From: Sulfitobacter pontiacus
GTDB taxonomy: Bacteria; Pseudomonadota; Alphaproteobacteria; Rhodobacterales; Rhodobacteraceae
DNA: 64,000 nt
Reading direction: 5' to 3'
Assembly: GCF_040790665.1 (NCBI RefSeq)
Contig: NZ_CP160849.1
Coordinates: 248,001 to 312,000, forward strand
Numbering within the stretch: the stretch's first letter is position 1; each line of letters begins with the position of its first letter. Under the pieces are notes generated by a model. The model did no database searches and had not been told where the DNA came from. It worked only from the letters and a program-made list of their open reading frames with translations. A program made the translations under genes and the position numbers. This document shows positions 1 through 11,100 of this stretch, one piece after another.

Positions 1-143
1 CCCCGACCCTCCTAGTCTCATCACAGTTGCGCGCAACCTTCGAGGGGCGTTTGGACACTGCCGCAATATAAGCTCACACACCCGTGAACTTTTCCACGCG
101 CTACGGCGTTGAGCTTTAAATCCTTCAACTGCTGGAGCCATAT

Positions 144-1241
144 TTGGAACATCTGCCCTCAATCCGGCGCTCGCTTCAGTTGCTGGTCCTGATTTCCCTT
201 TTCGTCACCGCGTATTTCGCCAAGGACTTGATATTGCCCATTGTTCTGGGCTTTTTGCTTGCCCTGACCCTGTCGCCCGTGGGCCGTGCGCTTTATCGCA
301 TCGGCGTCCCGCATCCTGTGTCGGCCTTTTTGCTGGTGACGGCGACGAGCTTGGTGATTGCTGCCGTGGTTTTGCTGTCCGCGGGCACCGTGGCGATCTG
401 GAGCGACGAGATCCCGGAAATGGGCCGCGAGATCCAGATAAAGCTGAGCGGCGTGAGCAATGCGGTCGAAACGATGCGATCTGCCTCGGAAGAGGTAGAG
501 AAACTGGGCACCGAAACCGGCGGCAAACCGCAAGAGGTCGTCGTGCGCCAACCTGGATTGCTCGACACCGCGATGGATACGGTGAGCAAAACTGGGGCGT
601 CGCTGGCGGTGATCCTGATTCTGGCGCTGTTCTTACTTGGCTCTGGCGAGCTGTTTTACTTAAAACTTGTGCAATCCATGCCGACGTTAACGGAAAAGAA
701 ACGTGCGCTGCATACGGTCTATGACGTGGAGAAGCGGGTGTCGCGCTACCTGCTGACGATTGCCACGATCAATGCCGTGCTCGGCATATTAGTCGGGACC
801 TATCTGACAGTGCTGGGCTTGCCGTCGGCCTATATCTGGGGGATCGCGGCGTTCATGCTGAACTTCCTGCCTTATATCGGCGGGTTTGCGGGGGTGCTCT
901 TGGTCGCGGGATTCTCTCTCGTGACGTTTGATACCATCGGTTATGCGATGTTGGCCCCGATCGGTTACCTGACGCTGACCCTCTTAGAGGGGCAGATTAT
1001 CACCCCGTGGCTGGTCGGTCGCCGATTGGAAATGAATACCGTCGCGGTATTTCTAACGGTCGTGTTTTGGGGGTGGCTATGGGGCATCCCCGGCGCATTG
1101 GTCGCGGTGCCCTTTCTTGTGGTGTTCAAAGTCGTTTGCGAGAACTTTGAACCGCTCCATACCATCGGGAATTTCCTGTCCGCAGAGCAGGTTAAACCCG
1201 ATGATATGAAGGATCAGGAAGTCATGTCAGCCAGCGAGTGA
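144..1241 (+). CDS. AI-2E family transporter (PerM-like permease)
   Basis: A 365-residue integral membrane protein of the AI-2E/PerM family. Two hydrophobic hairpins lie at the N-terminus, then a soluble segment (about residues 85-140), then a cluster of hydrophobic spans. The C-terminal part carries the family-typical LPYIGG and EGQIITPWLVGRRLEMN motifs. The start is TTG, supported by a GGAG box six bases upstream. Members are putative exporters or solute carriers; the substrate cannot be read from sequence, and AI-2 itself is unproven for most. The last 15 bases overlap the end of the convergent dctM gene. Confidence 0.85.
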   Translation: MEHLPSIRRSLQLLVLISLFVTAYFAKDLILPIVLGFLLALTLSPVGRALYRIGVPHPVSAFLLVTATSLVIAAVVLLSAGTVAIWSDEIPEMGREIQIKLSGVSNAVETMRSASEEVEKLGTETGGKPQEVVVRQPGLLDTAMDTVSKTGASLAVILILALFLLGSGELFYLKLVQSMPTLTEKKRALHTVYDVEKRVSRYLLTIATINAVLGILVGTYLTVLGLPSAYIWGIAAFMLNFLPYIGGFAGVLLVAGFSLVTFDTIGYAMLAPIGYLTLTLLEGQIITPWLVGRRLEMNTVAVFLTVVFWGWLWGIPGALVAVPFLVVFKVVCENFEPLHTIGNFLSAEQVKPDDMKDQEVMSASE

Positions 1242-2627
1242 GGGCAGCCACAACACGATGGACGGGAAGGCCACCAACAGCGCGATTGTAACGGCATCCG
1301 CGATAAAGAACGGTGTCACGCCCTTGAACACGTCCTGAACGCTCAGGTCAGGGCGTACCCCTGCAACCACAAAGCAGTTGAGGCCAATGGGAGGCGTGAT
1401 CAGACAGAACTCTGCCATCTTCACCACCAAGATTCCGAACCAGATCGCACACATCGGCCCCGACATGCCAAAGGCGCTATCCGCGGCAGAGACGAACTCG
1501 CCCCCGTTCAGCGCCATGACAGCAGGATAGACGACCGGAAGTGTCAGAAGCAGCATGCCAATCGCATCCATGAACATCCCCAGCACCGCATAGGCCAGCA
1601 GGATGCACACGAGGATCAGGATTGGCGAGGCCTCAAGCCCCGAAATCCAGTCGGCGAACGCGCCCGGCAGATCGGCGAAGCCCAGGAACCGAACATAAAT
1701 CAGAACACCCCAAATGATGGTAAAGATCATCACCGTCAGCTTCGCGGTTTCAAGCAGCGCGTCCTTCAGCTCGGCCCACCGCATGCCACGATAAAGCGCC
1801 ATCAGGAACACGATAAACGCGCCCACGGCCCCGCCCTCGGTCGGGGTGCCCCATGCGTCGCCGAAGGGGTTGTAAACAAAGAAAATAATGATGATCACAA
1901 CCGCAAAGATCGGCATGGCGGCAGGGAGAGACGCGAACCGTTGCTTCCAGGTAAAGCCGCTTACGGGGGGGCCGACGCTTTTCCAGATGGTCGCAATGCC
2001 CACGATCAGCACGGCATAGACAATGGCCGAAAACGCACCGGGGATAAAGCCCGCCAGTAGCAGCTTGCCCACGTCTTGTTCAACGATGATCGCATAGATG
2101 ACAAGGATCGCTGACGGCGGGATCAAAGAGGCCAAAGTGCCCCCGGCCGCCACAACGCCCGCCGCGAATTTCTTGTTGTACCCGATCGCCAGCATCTCGG
2201 GGATGGCGATACGGGCAAACACCGCTGCCGTCGCGACCGAAGCACCGGAAACCGCTGCAAAGCCCGCTGTTGCAAAGACGGTCGACACAGCAAGACCGCC
2301 GGGCAGCCAAGCAATCCAGCGTTTTGCGGCCTCGAACAAGGCGCGGGTCAGACCGGCGTAATAGGCAAGAAAGCCGATCAGAATGAAGGTGGGAATCAAG
2401 CTTAGCGTCTGGCTCGACACTTTGGAGTGTGGCACCTGCCCCGCGGTCTTGATCGCGACCGTCAGCGCCCAGTCCAGCTCGGACCACTGCATGCCTTTCT
2501 TGGACCAAAAGATCCAGATCAGGCCGACCAGACCCGCCATTGCCGCGGCGAAAGCCACGCGCATACCGAGCACCACCATAAGCAGCAGCCCGCCCGAGAC
2601 CCACAGGCCAATTTCAATAGGATCCAT
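1227..2627 (-). CDS. dctM: TRAP transporter large permease (DctM subunit)
   Basis: A 466-residue, very hydrophobic protein with about a dozen spans, typical of the DctM/SiaM membrane subunit of tripartite ATP-independent periplasmic transporters. It contains the conserved GGTLASLIPPSAILVIYAI region and a C-terminal CLITPPIGLNCFVV motif. It imports a carboxylate-type solute delivered by the binding protein, using a sodium or proton gradient. It is the last gene of a dctP-dctQ-dctM run; dctQ ends two bases before its ATG, so the permease subunits are translationally linked. Confidence 0.93.
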   Translation of the reverse strand: MDPIEIGLWVSGGLLLMVVLGMRVAFAAAMAGLVGLIWIFWSKKGMQWSELDWALTVAIKTAGQVPHSKVSSQTLSLIPTFILIGFLAYYAGLTRALFEAAKRWIAWLPGGLAVSTVFATAGFAAVSGASVATAAVFARIAIPEMLAIGYNKKFAAGVVAAGGTLASLIPPSAILVIYAIIVEQDVGKLLLAGFIPGAFSAIVYAVLIVGIATIWKSVGPPVSGFTWKQRFASLPAAMPIFAVVIIIIFFVYNPFGDAWGTPTEGGAVGAFIVFLMALYRGMRWAELKDALLETAKLTVMIFTIIWGVLIYVRFLGFADLPGAFADWISGLEASPILILVCILLAYAVLGMFMDAIGMLLLTLPVVYPAVMALNGGEFVSAADSAFGMSGPMCAIWFGILVVKMAEFCLITPPIGLNCFVVAGVRPDLSVQDVFKGVTPFFIADAVTIALLVAFPSIVLWLPSLAG

Positions 2628-2629
2628 AA

Positions 2630-3259
2630 TCAGTCCCGCCCGTCTAGATGTTCAGCTTCCGCCATCGCCTGTTCGGCCGCGGATTGTACCAAGGGTACGG
2701 CAACGGGGTTTTCCAACCCCAATACAAAGGCCCGCCCATAGCCCCAGATCTGCAGCAGCAACCGCAAAGCCAGCACCGTAAAGGCCATTGGCACGATCAG
2801 TTTCGCGGGCCAGATCGGCAGACCGATATCGATGGAGCTGTCACGGCTCCACATCGGGGCGGCGAAGTCAAAGCTGCGCTGGAAATGCGCCCAAGAGCCC
2901 CAGATCAGCGCCAGCATAAGGATAAAGATCAGCACGACCGAGAATGTCTCGGCGGCCCATAGCGCGCGGCCTTTAAGCTGGCCGATCAGGATGTCCATGC
3001 GCACATGGCCGCCGTTCCGCTGGGTATAGGAAATCCCCATGATCGCGATCAACGGCATGGCGAATTCAATCCAGTCCACATACCCCGCCAGCGGCGTGCC
3101 AAAGAACTTGCGGCCGCCAACGGACCAGACGGCAAGCACCATCAGCATGAAAACGGCAATACCAGAGACCAGAGCAAACACGGTTTCAAGGCGTAAAAGC
3201 CCTTTGTCGATACGGCTAAGCAGACTGCCGTCTTCGAGCACGGCGGAGGAACCGGCCAT
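2630..3259 (-). CDS. dctQ: TRAP transporter small permease (DctQ subunit)
   Basis: A 209-residue protein with four predicted spans, the usual size and topology of DctQ. An ATG preceded by an AAGGAAAG box supports the start. In the family it forms the membrane complex with DctM and helps the binding protein dock. It lies between dctP (81-base gap with a hairpin) and dctM (two-base gap). Confidence 0.9.
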   Translation of the reverse strand: MAGSSAVLEDGSLLSRIDKGLLRLETVFALVSGIAVFMLMVLAVWSVGGRKFFGTPLAGYVDWIEFAMPLIAIMGISYTQRNGGHVRMDILIGQLKGRALWAAETFSVVLIFILMLALIWGSWAHFQRSFDFAAPMWSRDSSIDIGLPIWPAKLIVPMAFTVLALRLLLQIWGYGRAFVLGLENPVAVPLVQSAAEQAMAEAEHLDGRD

Positions 3260-3304
3260 GATGCTTTCCTTTCAAATGAGTGGGAGGGAGATCGTACAAA
3301 CAAA

Positions 3305-3328
3305 GGGGGCCTGCATCGGCAAGCCCCC
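3305..3328 (-). terminator. Hairpin between dctP and dctQ
   Basis: On the minus strand GGGGGC and GCCCCC arms enclose a 12-base interior that is followed by a T-rich stretch. Hairpins between binding-protein and permease genes often lower permease expression relative to the binding protein; that role is inferred here. Confidence 0.55.
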
Positions 3329-3340
3329 TCCTCGCGCCAA

Positions 3341-4357
3341 TTAGTTGGACGCGCGTTTTTCTTCAAGCGTTTTGACGACCAGGTCATAAAGCTCTTGGCC
3401 AGGGATGCCTTGGGCTTCCATATCCTTGATCCAGGCTTCGCGCGCAGGGTCAGCTGCCTTGGATTTGAACTCGGCCAGAACTTCGGGCGTGAACATCACT
3501 TTTTCAACGCCTTTTTCTTCCAGCACGGCGTCCCAGCGGTTCAGCAGCTCGCCATAGTTCGCCAGATAGTGATCCAGCGCCTCATCGACAGAACCGTCCA
3601 GCGCTTCTTTTTCCGCGTCCGACAGGGCCTCATAGGCATCGATGTTCACCACAACAGGGCAGTTCACCGTGCCGGGGTTGAGGTTCGCGGTCCACCAATC
3701 GGCCTTGTTGATCGTACCAAAGCTCAGGTGTGCGTGCTGCGCGAACGCCACGGTATCCACAACACCGGATTCCATTGCGTTATATGCCTCGGAGGAGGTC
3801 ACGGAGGTCGGCACAGCGCCCACGGTTTCGAAGGCTTTGCCCAGACCACCTGTCGCACGCACGCGCATGCCGTCAAAGGATTCCAGCGTATCGCGAGGCT
3901 CGCCTGTGCCAACAAGATTGTACTGCGGCATTGGCGAGGTCATCAGCATCTTGGCGTTCCACTGTGCCATCTCTTTGGCCACGGCGGGGTGTGCATACAC
4001 AGCGCGGGATACGGCAACTTCTTCTTCAAGGTTCTGAACCCCAAGGAAGGGCAGTTCTAGCACGGTGATCGCGCGGTTCTTATCGGCGTGGTAACCAGCA
4101 CAGAATTGCGCCATCTCGAAGGCACCGATGGAAATACCATCGAGGTTGTCGGAGTTCTTGGACAGACCGCCATAGCTGACATTGATGGTGAATTCGCCAT
4201 TGGTCTTTTCGGACACAAGCTCGGCAATCTTTTCGACATGCTCGGTGAAGGCACGACGTTTACCCCAGACAGAGGCGTTCCATTCCGTCGCGGCCGCTTG
4301 CGAGGCAAAAGCGAAAGTCAAAGCGCAGACAGCTGCGCCGTTCAGTAGATTGTTCAT
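3341..4357 (-). CDS. dctP: TRAP transporter substrate-binding protein (DctP family)
   Basis: A 338-residue periplasmic binding protein. The chosen ATG (MNNLLNGAAVC) has an AAGGGAGA ribosome site just upstream and begins a clear signal peptide ending at SQAAA. A longer reading frame upstream adds 44 residues of no leader character, so I reject it. The RVRATGG motif holds the conserved arginine that binds the ligand carboxylate in DctP proteins. The substrate is unknown. It is first in the dctPQM operon and divergent from acs across about 380 bases. Confidence 0.92.
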   Translation of the reverse strand: MNNLLNGAAVCALTFAFASQAAATEWNASVWGKRRAFTEHVEKIAELVSEKTNGEFTINVSYGGLSKNSDNLDGISIGAFEMAQFCAGYHADKNRAITVLELPFLGVQNLEEEVAVSRAVYAHPAVAKEMAQWNAKMLMTSPMPQYNLVGTGEPRDTLESFDGMRVRATGGLGKAFETVGAVPTSVTSSEAYNAMESGVVDTVAFAQHAHLSFGTINKADWWTANLNPGTVNCPVVVNIDAYEALSDAEKEALDGSVDEALDHYLANYGELLNRWDAVLEEKGVEKVMFTPEVLAEFKSKAADPAREAWIKDMEAQGIPGQELYDLVVKTLEEKRASN

Positions 4358-4737
4358 TGATATCTCCCTTATGCGGGCTGTTTGGGGCCCGCTTGGGCGA
4401 AATACTATCCTTAGGGCAACTTGCTGCCAACCCCTGAACATGTCTCTTGATTGCCCCTGTGGGAGCCTTCGGCGAGGATTTTTCACCATTTGGAACCATG
4501 CCCCGCGCGCGATCGGTCCCGTTAACAGGCAATCGGTGCTGTTTCCTAGGGTTTTGGCAGGGTTGTCAGCAAAATTTACTAGTCTGCGCAGAAAACGGAA
4601 AAATATTTACAGACAAACCGCGTGTTTCCATATGCTTATTTCCTTCTTTTCACTTCCCGTTATGATCTGCCAAGGGAGAGCCGCCACGCCTATGTGTCCG
4701 AGCGGCAGAAAACGAACAGAGTTCTGAGGGAGGAACC
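4358..4737. promoter_or_regulatory. Divergent promoter region between dctP and acs
   Basis: 380 bases without a supported gene. The left side ends in the dctP ribosome site and the right side in a GGGAGGAACC box before the acs ATG. It must carry both promoters, but I cannot name specific operators. Confidence 0.5.
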
Positions 4738-6693
4738 ATGTCCAACGTCGCCACACAGACCTATCCGCCATCCGACGACATGGCGGCCAATGCCCATGTG
4801 AACGCCGCGAAATATGACGCGATGTATCATGCCTCTATCGCGGACCCCGAAGGGTTCTGGCTGGAGCAGGCGCAGCGCATCGACTGGATGAAGCCGTTTA
4901 CCAAGGTCAAAGACGTCGACTTCACTTTCGGTCAGGTCAAGATCAATTGGTTTGCCGACGGTGCGCTGAACGTCAGCGCCAATTGCATCGACCGTCATCT
5001 TGAAATGCGCGGCGACCAGACCGCGATCATCTGGGAGCCGGACAGCCCGGACGAAGACGCGCAGCACATCAGCTATCGCGCCCTGCATGCCCAGACTTGT
5101 AAAATGGCCAATATCCTGCGCGATATCGGCGTCGGCAAAGGCGACCGGGTTATCATCTACATGCCGATGATCCCCGAAGCCGCCTATGCCATGCTGGCCT
5201 GCGCGCGCATCGGTGCGATCCATTCGATCGTCTTCGCCGGGTTCTCTCCGGATGCGCTGGCGGCACGGGTACAGGGGTCGGACGCCAAGGTTGTAATCAC
5301 CGCAGATTATGCGCCCCGCGGGGGCAAAGCGACACCGTTGAAGGCCAACGCGGACAAGGCTTTGGCAGGCTGCGACCCATTGGTCAAATGTCTGGTGGTG
5401 CGGCGCACTGGCGGTGATGTGGCATGGAATGATGCGCGCGACGTGGATTATACCGCGCTTGAAAAAGAGGCTTCTGACACTTGCGCGCCGGAAGAGATGA
5501 ACGCCGAGGATCCGCTGTTCATCCTCTATACCTCTGGCTCGACCGGTCAGCCCAAAGGGGTCGTGCATACGACGGGTGGCTATCTGGTCTATGCCGCGCT
5601 GACCCACGAGGTCACCTTTGATTACCACGATGGCGATGTCTATTGGTGCACGGCCGATGTGGGCTGGGTGACCGGCCACAGCTATATCGTCTACGGTCCG
5701 CTTGCCAACGGGGCCACAACGCTCATGTTCGAAGGCGTGCCCACCTACCCCGACGCCAGCCGCTTTTGGCAGATATGTGAAAAACACAAGGTAAATCAGT
5801 TCTACACCGCCCCGACCGCCATTCGCGCGCTGATGGGCAAGGGGCGCGCCTTTGTTGACGGTTGCGATCTGAGCAGCCTGAAACTGCTTGGCACCGTGGG
5901 CGAGCCGATCAATCCCGAAGCCTGGAATTGGTACAATGACGTTGTGGGCAAAGGGAACTGCCCCATCGTTGACACATGGTGGCAGACGGAAACCGGCGGT
6001 CACCTGATGACGCCGCTGCCCGGTGCCCACGCCACCAAACCCGGCGCCGCGATGAAGCCCTTCTTTGGGATCAAACCGGTCGTACTTGAACCCACCACCG
6101 GTGCCGAGATCGAGGGCAATGACGTCGAGGGGGTTCTGTGTATCGCGGACAGCTGGCCAGGCCAGATGCGCACGGTCTGGGGCGATCACGCGCGGTTCGA
6201 GCAGACCTATTTCAGCGACTACAAGGGCTATTACTTCACCGGTGACGGGTGCCGCCGGGACGCGGATGGCGATTACTGGATCACGGGGCGCGTGGATGAC
6301 GTGATCAACGTCTCCGGTCACCGTATGGGCACGGCCGAAGTCGAAAGCGCTTTGGTCGCCCACCCTAAGGTGGCAGAGGCTGCGGTCGTCGGGTTTCCCC
6401 ATGATATCAAGGGACAGGGCATCTATTGCTATGTCTCTTTGATGAGCGGTGAAAGCCCGAGCGAGGACCTGCGGGCCGAGCTGCGCAATTGGGTCCGCTC
6501 TGAGATTGGCCCGATCGCCTCGCCCGATATGATCCAATGGGCCCCCGGCTTGCCCAAAACCCGCTCAGGCAAGATCATGCGCCGCATCCTGCGCAAGATC
6601 GCAGAGAACGACTATGGCACGCTCGGCGATACATCCACCCTGGCAGAGCCCGAGGTTGTCGACGATCTGATCGCGAACCGGATGAACCGCTGA
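4738..6693 (+). CDS. acs: Acetyl-CoA synthetase
   Basis: A 651-residue AMP-forming acetate-CoA ligase, full length for the family. It shows the adenylate-forming core [11 protein letters not shown] (about residues 263-273), the TWWQTETGG acetate-pocket region, the TGDGCRRD hinge region, and the C-terminal [11 protein letters not shown] motif whose lysine is the known acetylation site. It converts acetate, ATP and CoA to acetyl-CoA in the cytoplasm. A GGGAGGAACC box precedes the ATG. The adjacent TRAP system may supply a carboxylate, but that link is only positional. Confidence 0.97.
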   Translation: MSNVATQTYPPSDDMAANAHVNAAKYDAMYHASIADPEGFWLEQAQRIDWMKPFTKVKDVDFTFGQVKINWFADGALNVSANCIDRHLEMRGDQTAIIWEPDSPDEDAQHISYRALHAQTCKMANILRDIGVGKGDRVIIYMPMIPEAAYAMLACARIGAIHSIVFAGFSPDALAARVQGSDAKVVITADYAPRGGKATPLKANADKALAGCDPLVKCLVVRRTGGDVAWNDARDVDYTALEKEASDTCAPEEMNAEDPLFILYTSGSTGQPKGVVHTTGGYLVYAALTHEVTFDYHDGDVYWCTADVGWVTGHSYIVYGPLANGATTLMFEGVPTYPDASRFWQICEKHKVNQFYTAPTAIRALMGKGRAFVDGCDLSSLKLLGTVGEPINPEAWNWYNDVVGKGNCPIVDTWWQTETGGHLMTPLPGAHATKPGAAMKPFFGIKPVVLEPTTGAEIEGNDVEGVLCIADSWPGQMRTVWGDHARFEQTYFSDYKGYYFTGDGCRRDADGDYWITGRVDDVINVSGHRMGTAEVESALVAHPKVAEAAVVGFPHDIKGQGIYCYVSLMSGESPSEDLRAELRNWVRSEIGPIASPDMIQWAPGLPKTRSGKIMRRILRKIAENDYGTLGDTSTLAEPEVVDDLIANRMNR

Positions 6694-6706
6694 CCACATA
6701 ACGCGA

Positions 6707-6730
6707 AAGGGGCACCAACTGGTGCCCCTT
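6707..6730. terminator. Bidirectional terminator between acs and the DUF992 gene
   Basis: A perfect 10-bp stem AAGGGGCACC/GGTGCCCCTT with an AACT loop between convergent genes. The T-tract is short. Confidence 0.7.
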
Positions 6731-6755
6731 CTGCATATCGACCTATTGGCCTGAA

Positions 6756-7271
6756 TTAGCCTTCGACGCGTTGCAGTGTAATTTCACCCACGCCGATGGC
6801 AAAGTTTACGCCGTTCTGCGTGTTGACGCTCACCGGTTGCAGCGCCAGCGTGTCTTCGGAACCGCCGACCATGACGTTTGCACCTAGGCCCACACCAACA
6901 GTGGCTTCAGCAGAAACACCTTGATAGTCGCCGTTCAACCCGCCTTCGTAATATTCGGATTCAGTTGGTGCCAACACCAACCAGGACATCTGACCATTCT
7001 GGGTCTTGCCGATATCAATGCCGTAGCGTTTGATGTCGCCGATGTATGTCTCGTCAGCCAGCCCCTCTTGCACGGGATTGAAGGTGCAGGTCAGCTCGCG
7101 GGTAGACCCGAAGATGAAGCCCGTGCCATCACCAACGTCACAGCTCAGCGAGCCGACCTCGGTGTGGTCCACAGTCTCGCCGTCGTCGGCTAGTGCAGGC
7201 GTGGACAAAGCAGCGCCGGTGACAAGGGCTGCGACAGTCAGCTTGATGGGGGCAAAACGATTCAGTGTCAT
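6756..7271 (-). CDS. DUF992 family exported protein
   Basis: A 171-residue protein with a signal peptide (cleavage near ALA-DDGE) followed by a DUF992-like domain: two cysteines (SLSCDVG, LTCTF) that could form a disulfide, and glycine-rich beta segments near the C-terminus. The start MTLNRF has a GGAAGGA box seven bases upstream; ten extra residues upstream are rejected. Function is unknown. It converges with acs. Confidence 0.75.
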   Translation of the reverse strand: MTLNRFAPIKLTVAALVTGAALSTPALADDGETVDHTEVGSLSCDVGDGTGFIFGSTRELTCTFNPVQEGLADETYIGDIKRYGIDIGKTQNGQMSWLVLAPTESEYYEGGLNGDYQGVSAEATVGVGLGANVMVGGSEDTLALQPVSVNTQNGVNFAIGVGEITLQRVEG

Positions 7272-7552
7272 AGTTAATCCTTCCGGCGGGAAACCCGCCA
7301 ATAACAGTCGTGAGCGTCGGCATTCGGGTGCCTGTTGGCGGTAGCTGGAACCTCATATCCCAACACCCCTTCTCCGACAGGCAGTCCGAAATCTCGAAGT
7401 CATGCCTCTCAGTGGGGGAACAACACGGCAGGCGCTATTCGGTTCCACACAGCGGATTTTATCAGCCACCATCGCCACTCGCAGAGGGCGTGCCGCAACG
7501 GGCCGGGGTTTGCTGTCTGGACAAATCCGGCTCCCCGTGGCACCGCTGCGGC

Positions 7553-8071
7553 ATGGCTAATCCTTTGCACCACTTCATCCCCCTGCCCGATGCCACAGTC
7601 GAGCTACGCCGCGCCTTTGGCCGTTTTGGCACAGGGGTCACGATTGTGACGGTGCAGACCGCGAATGGCCCATTGGGGATGACCGCGAACTCCTTTTCCT
7701 CGGTTTCGCTGGACCCGCCCCTGGTGCAGTGGTCCCCCGCGCTCAGTTCCAAACGTCATGACGCATTTACCAACGCGGCGCAGTTCGCTGTGCATATTCT
7801 GGGTAGCGGTCAGCGGGCACTGGCAGATGCCTTTGCTGTCTCTGGCGGCGCGTTCGACCAATTCGACTGGACGGTTGGCCCCAATGGCGCACCGACACTG
7901 GCAGGCTGCCTCGCCAGCTTCCACTGTGACACCTTCGGCGTGCATCCGGCGGGTGACCATTCCATTGTCCTCGGGCAGGTCACGCACGCCGCTTATGACC
8001 CAGATGACAGCGTTGCGGGCCTGATGTATGACCAAGGCCGCTATGGCCGTTTTACACCGCTGACGGAATAG
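7553..8071 (+). CDS. Flavin reductase family protein
   Basis: A 172-residue FMN-binding split-barrel protein. FGTGVTIVTV and GMTANSFSSVSLDPPL are the family hallmarks, and the GDHSIVLGQV segment with the YDQGRY tail completes the domain. Such proteins reduce FMN with NAD(P)H for two-component monooxygenases, but no oxygenase partner is adjacent. The frame stays open further upstream, but the ATG of MANPLHHFIPLP fits the usual family length. Confidence 0.82.
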   Translation: MANPLHHFIPLPDATVELRRAFGRFGTGVTIVTVQTANGPLGMTANSFSSVSLDPPLVQWSPALSSKRHDAFTNAAQFAVHILGSGQRALADAFAVSGGAFDQFDWTVGPNGAPTLAGCLASFHCDTFGVHPAGDHSIVLGQVTHAAYDPDDSVAGLMYDQGRYGRFTPLTE

Positions 8072-8108
8072 CCCGTAAGCCTTTCCAGATGGTCAAAATC
8101 CCGGGGGT

Positions 8109-8141
8109 GTCCCGGCATCGCCGGGACGGGGGCTGGCCCCC
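8109..8141. terminator. Double hairpin between convergent genes
   Basis: A perfect 8-bp stem GTCCCGGC/GCCGGGAC with a 3-base loop is followed at once by a second GGGGG/CCCCC hairpin. It separates the flavin reductase gene from the end of tamB. No long T-tract is present. Confidence 0.5.
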
Positions 8142-8180
8142 ATCCCAGCTGAACCGCAGAACAAAGCGCTTAATGGCGGG

Positions 8181-11100
8181 TCAATAATCCTTCTCAAAGA
8201 AGATACCGATCCCGGTGTTCCCATCGGACCCTACCGTCCCCTTCGCCGTCAGGTTCTTGGTCAGATCAAGGTTGATAGACACATCCGCTGTCCCGTCAGA
8301 GGCGGCGGTCACATCGGTGTAGACATTCTCAGAAATGTATTTACCCGCGCGGACAGCCGTGGCACCGCTGTCTGTGGTGGTCACATCCAGATCGTCCAGC
8401 CCGAACCCTGTGCGCAGGTTAGAGATCACCCCCGCACCACCGCGTCCGGCAAGTGTCGCCACCGCGCTGGCGAGTTGCAGCGCCTGAAACGCCGAGATTT
8501 CAGAGATGTTTCGCCCAAACAGAAGCTGTGCCAGCACCTCGTCCTGCGGTGCATCGGGTGTCGATTCAAAGGAAACCTCGGGCGATGTGGCTTTGCCCTC
8601 GATCACGATACGAACCTCGCCTGTGTTGGTGGTCGTCGAGGTTACAAACCTCAGGTAGGGCACCAGATCGCCTTGGAAGCGCACGGCCCCCTCGTCCAGC
8701 TCGAACCGTTTGCCAAGAATATCCAGACGACCACGGATCAGGTCGAAGCGACCGGCCGAGATGATGCGATTGGTCGATCCCGTCAGCAAAAGGCTACCGC
8801 CCAGTTCCGCATCCAGACCACGGCCGCGCACGAAAATCCGCCGTGGCGCGTTGATGCGGACGTTCAGGCCAAACCCCGGCCCACTGTCGCTACTTGCCGC
8901 GGGATCCGTGCCCGCGTCGGCACCGGTCAAACCGGCCTTGCGACGGGTCGCAACTACGTCTGCTGGCGCGCCGATGAAATCGATCTGTGGAATATCACCG
9001 ATGCTGGTCATACCTGTTGACGGCACGCTTACCTCGGTCTCGCCCACGTCGATCTGACCGCTGATATTCGCCCCCCCCGAAAGCGGTCCCGCAAGACGCA
9101 GGGTGCCATCAAGCGACGTGCGATACAGCGATGGATCGATCAGCACGAGGTTGTTCAATCCGATCTGGATGTCGGCGGGCAGTGATCCGGTCAGGGTCAC
9201 CGCCCCGCCCGCCTTGATCTGCCCCCCGTCCGCGCTGCGCGCAGATAGGTCGATTTGCGCGCGGTTATTGGCCAGCCGGATATCCGCTGCGATGTCCTGA
9301 AGTGTCACCCGAAGGTTGGGGGCGGACAGCGACGCGTTAGAGGTTTGAATGCTCCCGTTGACCGACCCAAGTGCCGGCGGGCCGTTCACCGTCAAATCGA
9401 ACCGTGCCTGACCTTGCAAGCTCCGAGGCGCAATGAACGGGGCGGACAGCCCCAATGGCGCGTTCCCGTTCACGTCAAGGTTCAGATTGCCATCGCTGCC
9501 CACAAGCCCCGCGATCGTGGCACGGGTGCCCGCTGGTCCGGTGGCGTTCGTATTGACCCGCCAGCCAGCGCTTTCCTGCTGTGCGGTACCGGTCACATTC
9601 AGCGGGCCGGAAAGTTTTGGCACCACGGCCCCCAGATTGGGGATCGTGACATCATAATTCAGCGCGGGCGCATCCCCCGTGACAACCCCCTGCACAGACG
9701 CCCGGGCCGCATAGGGGCCCGTCGCGTTTGTATCTACGGCGATGCCGGCGGGCGTTTGCCGCACCGATCCTTTTGCCGCCAGCGGGCCGGACACGCCCGG
9801 CACCAGCGGCTGCACATTTGGCACCGACACGTCAAACGTCAGCGACATATCGGGGCCTGTGGCCAAGCCTTCCACCATCGCGCGCGCGCCATATGGGCCC
9901 GTCGCGTTGGTATCGACAAAGAACCCCTTTTCCGTCTGACGCACGGTCCCTGTCGCCGCAAGTGGCCCGTTCACCTGTGGCACCACCGCCTGAAGATTCG
10001 GGACCGATGCGTCGAAAGAGATATCGACCATAGGTGTTAACATCCCCTGAACGGCAACCTGCGCGGCGTAGGGGCCACTGGCTTTCGCGTCGATCTGGAA
10101 CCCTTCTTCCAACTGCTTGAGGTTGCCCGACGCCTCTACCGCGCCGGTCACCTGCGGCGCAAAAGCCTCTACCCGCGGGATCGAGGCGCTAAAGTCCAGA
10201 TCCAGCGGCGTCAGCAGCCCCTGGACCGAGGCGGTCACATCTTCGGGGGCGGAGGCTTTGGTGTCGACCTGCCACCCGTCCGGCGTCTGGCGGAGCACAC
10301 CATCCAATGCGATAGGGCCCTCGACCGGCGCGTCGGGCACAAAGTCACGCAGTTCGGGCACATCGGCGGTGAAGTTGAGCACCGCATTCTCGCCCGTTGC
10401 CAGCCCTTTGGCGGTGAGCGCGGCACCGTAGGGGCCGTCCGTCACGGCATCAACAGTCCAGCCACGGGTGTCCTGCTCGGCCTCGGCCTTGATCGTGATG
10501 GGACCGGAATATTGCGGCAGCACAGTCTCGATATCGTTCAGTTTTGCATCAAACCGCGCTTGCGAATTATTGCTACGCAGCTCGACGCCACCGCTGGCGG
10601 TCAATGCGTCATTTTCCAAAAGCAGGTCACGCACGAAGGTGCCCGTCTCGTCACGCGATGCGCCAAGGCTTAGCGTCGTGTCGCCAGCCAGCAATGCGTC
10701 CGCCTGTTCGATCCCCACTTTCAAATCCTGCGTCAGGCCAGAAATATTCAGGTCGAATGTCCCGTCCAGTGGCGTGATCTGACCCACGATCTCTACATTC
10801 GCGGCCCCGTCCATCTCGCGTCCGGCAAGAGCGGAAAAGCGGCTGATGTCAGTGGCTTCAAGGCGGGCTTTCAACTGGGTAAGAAAGCTATCGGCTGGCC
10901 CGCTAATCGTGACATCGCCGGTCAGACCATAATCCGCGCCAGAAAGATCAAGCCCCGTGATCTGAACCGGTGTGCCTTCGGTATAGGCGATGGTTGTACG
11001 CCCCGTGATGGACTGGCCGACCGCTTCGGAAACCGCGGCGTTGGTCAGCGTCAGCCCGTCAGCCGAAAATGCCAGATCGCCCATGAATTCGCCGACGGTC

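Noticed and set aside
4690-6537. A 615-codon frame opposite acs
   Set aside because: It is a high-GC antisense shadow of a well-supported enzyme gene.
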